Shown here: positions 58,810 to 64,000 of the stretch, in pieces | How positions within the stretch are numbered: the first letter of the stretch is position 1 | Layout of the letters: each line of letters starts with the position of its first letter | NCBI RefSeq assembly: GCF_963966145.1 | Contig: NC_091046.1 | Span: forward strand, 14,074,001 to 14,138,000 | Reading direction: 5' to 3' | Origin: Tenebrio molitor | Taxonomy: Eukaryota; Arthropoda; Insecta; Coleoptera; Tenebrionidae | DNA: 64,000 nt | The notes under the pieces: generated by a model | Database searches by the model: none | Told to the model about the DNA's origin: nothing | Seen by the model: the letters and a program-made list of their open reading frames with translations, nothing else | Position numbers and translations under genes: made by a program

Positions 58810-59415
58810 TAGTATAAAATCAGATCATTTATGTGTTTACATTGATGGGTATAAATTTGTTGTACCTGCAATAAATTAGTAAGTTGCGGTTTAATCTTAG
58901 TGAAATGAAAGGAGAATAGGCAATTCTCTATAAACTTGGTTATAATTATTTTTCGCGTACACCAATAGAACCCCCACGAACCTTTGCAGGATAGTTTTAG
59001 AGACAAAAGTTATTATGAGACCCAAGTTGTAAGGCATGGGGTTTTTGCAGGAATTAATAACGAAATATGATGGAAGTATGTAGCAGCAGTACTTACCGCT
59101 ATTCCAGTCGTTGTGTTGTGTATACTTTTTACTGTTCACCCTCCGTAATTTAGCTTGTTTTTAGGAGATGTATATTATTATACGTTTGGCCCTAGCTAGA
59201 ATTTAGACTTCGTTAACTATTTTGCTGTTTAGTGTTTCAGGATTAACGCAATTCTAGTCCCAAAATACCACATACTTCGTTGATTTCCCCAAAAACCTCA
59301 TCATTTACGGCTTTAAAACCATCCTGCAAACATTCATGAAAAATGCTTTATCAGGAAGGTAAAACAAACTAAAATGAAGTAACAGTTGCAGGTTGCAAAT
59401 AAAGTAAACATGTAA

Positions 59416-59634
59416 AGTTGACTCAAGTTGCAAAAAACCACTTTGCATTTGCAACAGCACTTTTATGGCATTAGTCATTTGAAATTACTTTTAAACTGTA
59501 CTTATATGGAAAATATTCAACCCAAACTATGATTTTCTGATCCCTTTGTGCCTTTATTTGGATCAAAAATATGAAAAAAATGCTGTTGCAAATGACAAGT
59601 GGTTTTTTGCAACTTGAGTCAGCTATACCATCCC
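59416..59634. mobile_element. MITE with GACTCAAGTTGCAAAAAACC ends
   Basis: Inverted ends of about 45 bp with one small gap; 219 bp. Confidence 0.75.
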
Positions 59635-59772
59635 GCACAACTAATCAGAACAATATAAATTGAGTTGCATAAGTTTTCTACGTATTGAAATTACAAAATG
59701 AACAAATTAAATACATACATGTATTTTGTTCTTTTAACGCACAATTTTAATTTTAAGTTAACAAACTACATA

Positions 59773-60493
59773 TACAGGTGTCCCCAAAAAAGAAGACGAG
59801 TCCATAACTCCGTTATTTATCGGAAGATTTTAATTAACTGTACACCAAATTAAATGGTTGTTAATAGGCTATAAAATGGCCTAATAAATTCAAGTATAGC
59901 CCCATGGGCTTCAAGGGTAAACTGTCAAAATATTTTTTTTCAAATGGGATTACATATTTTTTTTTAGTCATTCTGATAAGGATTTTTATTTTGAAAACAA
60001 CAATGTATCACAAGTATACACTTAAATACCAAAAAAAATGTAAAAAATCGCTACTATCGTCTCTGTTCCATTTTGCGCTAAACATTGGCGGCATATCTGC
60101 GCAATCCCACATGCTATTATTTGTCATTTGTTTTTCCAGCCACCTTAATTTGGTTATTACATTATAATGCAATGCATTTTGAGAGCTTTTCGCTTTGTAC
60201 TCGTCATTTGTTTCAAAAGTTATTTTTATTTTTTTTTTATGTGAAGTTATACTTCTGATACATTATTGTTTTCAGAATTAAAATCTCTATCAGAATTACT
60301 AAAAGAAAGTACGTAATCCCATTTGAAAAAAAATATTTTGACAGTTTAGTCTTGAAGCCCTTAGAGTTATACGTGAATTTATTAAGCCGTTTTGTAGCCT
60401 ATTAACAACCATTTAATTTGGTGTATAGATAATTAAAATCCTCCAATAAATAAGGGAGTTATGGACTCGTCTTTTTTTTTGGGGACACCTGTA
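59773..60493. mobile_element. MITE with long ends (ACAGGTGTCCCCAAAAAA)
   Basis: The inverted ends are over 110 bp each (sharing GACGAGTCCATAACTCC and AACAACCATTTAATTTGGTG), with TA borders; 721 bp. Confidence 0.85.
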
Positions 60494-60505
60494 TAAAAAA
60501 CATTA

Positions 60506-60897
60506 TAGAGTGTGGAACAAAATGATTGTCATCTAGTTTGCTTTGGAATTTTTGCACATGTAAATATTCCCGCACCGCTTTACTTTTTTTTTTGAGTGCC
60601 TAACTATTAGTTCTGTCAAAAAATGTCATCAATCGAATTGGCAGTTGTTACAATTTACTAAATTGAATTAACAAACGTTGGTGGCCACTTTCAACACTAG
60701 CTGTGACTTGCTTTTGTTAGCTCCTTTTCAATTTCAATCTCAACTTTGCATTCATATCATCCCTTCGCAATAAATGACATTTGGAATTTCGATATATATT
60801 TTGAGGTTAGGTCTCTTTTTTTGTAGAGCGGCATTTCGTATTTTTACAAGGGTAATGCAAAGGTAACTAGATGACAATCATTTTGTTCCACACTGTA
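60506..60897. mobile_element. MITE with GTGTGGAACAAAATGATTGT ends
   Basis: Inverted ends of about 32 bp, 392 bp long, TA borders. Confidence 0.8.
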
Positions 60898-60938
60898 CAT
60901 AAAACACAAAGGATTTAGATACAGTACTTATATGTTCG

Positions 60939-61105
60939 TACAAAGTCATTATAAATGATTGAAAAATGAAAAACTAGTAGACAGATTTCCACTACGCCTA
61001 TAGCGCTATCTGTCGGCGATACTCTGTCTCACTTATGTTATGAGGCACATTCAACTACGTCACCAACGCTTACTACGATGGGACAATCATTTATAATGAC
61101 CCTGT
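60939..61105. mobile_element. Family B MITE, left end diverged
   Basis: The left end is ACAAAGTCATTATAAATGAT, the right end TCATTTATAATGACCCTGT. The interior shares CCACTAC and TATGAGGC words with the family B ends at 14980-15060. Confidence 0.7.
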
Positions 61106-61109
61106 CAGC

Positions 61110-64000
61110 CTGTATATTTGAATACACTTTCTTATTTTGTCAAAGAAAGGGTTGTTTGAAGAAAGAAACGTTTAATTTTTCATTAAATGTTATGTCCAAA
61201 CTATAGATTTACAAACATTTTGTTCATGCGGTTTATACATATACCAGTTTATTTTAATAATAAATATTATTTTAGTGATGAATGAAAATGTCGGTGTTAC
61301 GCTGCAATATAACTTTGCAAATATAAAGTAATTGGCAGAATTAACTCATTTCGTATCCTACTTTAACACTTTCGTGATTAAAGCGTCGGCATCCCACAAA
61401 TTATCTATACATTTTTAACTGTATTCAGTTTTAGTGGAGTGCGCTGTTATCACATTGCACACTCCATTCTATACTCGTGAAATTTATTTATCTATTATCA
61501 TCCAGCGGCGTAAAACTCAAAGGTTTAAACCGACAAGTGAAGAACAGTATTTTTACGCTAAAATTTTCCGCACATCTAATTTTACTCGATCGTTTTTTGC
61601 AAGTTCAAACAGTAGCCGTAATATCGTGTAATGACATGTTTATTCATATTTAAATTAAATGAAATTTGGTGCGACCTCTTGTCCCGGCGCATCCACCATT
61701 TATGTAGAATAGCACTGTCGGCGATAACAGTTGACGCAATAAAACGTCCCGCTCTTATTTACGTAAGTTTATGGAGGAGGAATTTATCAGCACTGTGCAA
61801 ATAAAAATACAAACATGGAATACAAAATTTCAGATTTATTTGGGCAAAATTCCATGAATAAGATTTCAAACGGAAACAGAAAAATGTCCATTTATTTTGT
61901 CGAGCGCTCGTAAATATCCTCGATTTCTTGTGTTCTCCTAATGAAATGATTGGTACCCATAACAACACGACGAATTTCCATAAACATGTTACCAAGCTGT
62001 CGTGGGACGTTATTTTCCTGTAGTGTTTGTTTTCGATGCCTCTTGACGGATAGATATTTATTTAATTGCTCCGTCGATCGGTTTAATTAAATCCAGAAAT
62101 AAATCCGACTGGAATCCGGTGTCAGTCTGGCTCAAGAGAAAAAATGATTCTGGCTTGAGTGACAGGGCAAGATTTAAATAGTTTTTGGTATTAAAATGTT
62201 TCAGCTTTGAGTGATTTCCGAAGAGCGTGGATTTTGCCGAGTGGGGAGTGGGAAGATCACAGTCAGGACGCTCCATGGAGGCAGTTGCGTCGGGTCGTTT
62301 GGCGTCGACTAATCGCTTACTGAATATTACATGTGGCTACAGATAACTTTACAACAATCAAACATTACATTTCGTGCGAATTTAAATTCCAGTGAAATAT
62401 TTGTTTTGACGGATGACATCATGTAAATGTGCGGTGGTTTCAGTGAAAAGTTTGTTTTTCCAGGCAGATGAAAAATATTTTTTAAGGTATGTTATTCCAC
62501 AAATAAGCGCCGAGTTGGGCACGAAAAACATCTTATCAGACGAGATTTCTCGTCAGACCGAGAGATTAAAACCTTGCAGTATTGTCGCGAGTATTTTATT
62601 TTTACTTGTCCATCTGATCAATCTCATAAAAAAAATTAATACTTAATAAATTAATCTAAATTCTGAAGAGAAACTATTTCACCGATGCAACGATGTTGTC
62701 CCTTTATCTGATAGACTTGATTCAGGTTTTCACATCAAGTCAAGGGTCGCATGTGATTTCTTCAGCTCAGGAAAAACACTGATGCGATGCTATCGGCACC
62801 GGATCGCAAATAAACCTTGAATCTGAGGATGTAAATTTCTGTCTCAATTGTAGTTTTTCGATAAGTGAAGAAGCGAGCGAGAGGTTTAACTTTTTTTGTC
62901 GATTTTGCAGAATTTTACAAGGATTTGCTGAAGCTGTGCAGTTTTTGTTTTCAATTTAAATTTAATTTGCTTCACACGGTGATGCTTTTAACAATTAATT
63001 ATCCTCAATTATAGAGATTCCCCCAATTTATGTGTAATCGTCTGGATGAGTTTTTTTTTCGTTAAAAAAAAATCTAAATCCCGGGAAATATTATATCTGG
63101 ATGTGTACGTATTCACACGTTTTCGACAAAGTTTCAAACTCGGAGAAATTTTACAAAGAGGAACTGTACAAAGCACTAAATGATGTCAATTAATTTAATT
63201 AAGTGTCTAGAAAAGTTTTGATGAAGGTAATATGAATTTAAAGCCCTGTTATTTTTTGCAGTTTTCCTCAAACATATTTGTAACAAATTGCAAATAAAAT
63301 TACTGTCGCTTTGTTGCTGTGAGTAATTAACGAAGTCAAATTATCGTAAAAATGAGTTAATTATTAATTACCTTGACTGACACCGGATTCCGTTTTTCTC
63401 TTGTAGACAATTCGTTATCAGTGGCAGGCACATTAGCCTCTCCAATTAAATTGCTAGTTAAGTGTAAATTGATATGGTTATTAAATGTGAAAACTGATCG
63501 TTAAAACGTCTGGGCTTAACTTATTCTTGCTAGATAAATCTCCGCTCATCATTTTAACCCTAAATGCTACTTATTAAAATTAATTACATTTTCTTAAATA
63601 AAGGAGAATTATTTAGATTCATTTTAATTAACAACCATTTAAATTGGTTGGTTTGAATTTAGTCATTTGTGGTTGGAGAAGATTTGCACTAATTAATTCT
63701 CTTTATATTCCACTCTAGTGATATTTATTTCAATTAATTTGTATTGGAACAAAGTATTCGATGGAGCCGATCTTTATTGTGGATTCTCTGTTTCTCTGCA
63801 CTCAGAAGTACAATAAAAGCAAATAATAAACCAGTGTGGAAAGCTTGATATAGTGCAAATGATGCACGCGTACGTGGACAACAGCTTAAGTAAAATGTAC
63901 TTTTATCTTAATTTATTCACGAACAGAGGCAAAATTTAAACCAATTTGGGAGAGAATTTATGAACATAATTATCGTAACATACTCGTATAATGACTCAAT
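61110..64000. other. Repeat-poor tail of the window
   Basis: No inverted-repeat elements or transposase fragments were recognised in nearly 2.9 kb, unlike the rest of the window. TAATTA and ATTAAT cores are frequent after 62940. Small frames (e.g. minus 62276-62058, 72 codons) match no family I know. Confidence 0.45.

Noticed and set aside
62058..62276. 72-codon frame on the minus strand
   Set aside because: The composition is plausible, but there is no homology I recognise and no splice context.

Overview
This window is a piece of an insect nuclear genome, most likely a beetle (order inferred, not proven). It is AT-rich, with spliced genes using short GT-AG introns, one minor-spliceosome intron, and a very heavy load of DNA transposons of the Tc1/mariner/IS630, hAT and PIF/Harbinger groups. 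Coding exons make up a small part of the window. Most of the rest is miniature inverted-repeat elements (MITEs), foldback elements and broken transposases, many nested inside each other. No CRISPR array, rRNA gene or convincing tRNA was found.

Three host genes can be read. (1) A PDE7-type cAMP phosphodiesterase on the + strand runs from an internal exon at 6776-6975 across a 14.6 kb intron to a block of exons at 21537-24062 and final exons at 26408-26980. The thirteen exons join in one frame to give 903 codons. The catalytic core is followed by a tail of about 527 residues carrying six RRxSxP motifs. Upstream exons were not found. (2) Ribosomal protein S5 (uS7), complete, on the minus strand at 36270-37696, with a 5'UTR exon near 38010-38091 and three C/D-box snoRNA candidates in its introns. 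(3) Syntaxin-6, complete, on the + strand at 38665-44665 (254 aa), divergent from RpS5. Its second intron is a textbook AT-AC U12-type intron of 4.6 kb, filled with MITEs.

Between PDE7 and RpS5 lies an apparently intact hAT transposon (31860-34955) with an 843-codon ORF, matching terminal inverted repeats and a perfect 8-bp target-site duplication. It is the best candidate for a recently active element here. Downstream of Syntaxin-6 (45.0-61.1 kb) I see almost only transposon remnants and MITEs. From 61.1 kb to the end the sequence becomes repeat-poor and rich in TAAT cores, but no gene is recognisable.

The most unusual pattern is a set of at least fourteen dispersed imperfect palindromes of about 80-165 bp. 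Their centres look alike (CpG-rich, CTCG/CGAG-rich) and many share the tips AAAATAGT/ACTATTTT, yet their arms are mostly unrelated from copy to copy while staying self-complementary within a copy. I do not recognise this as a named element class.
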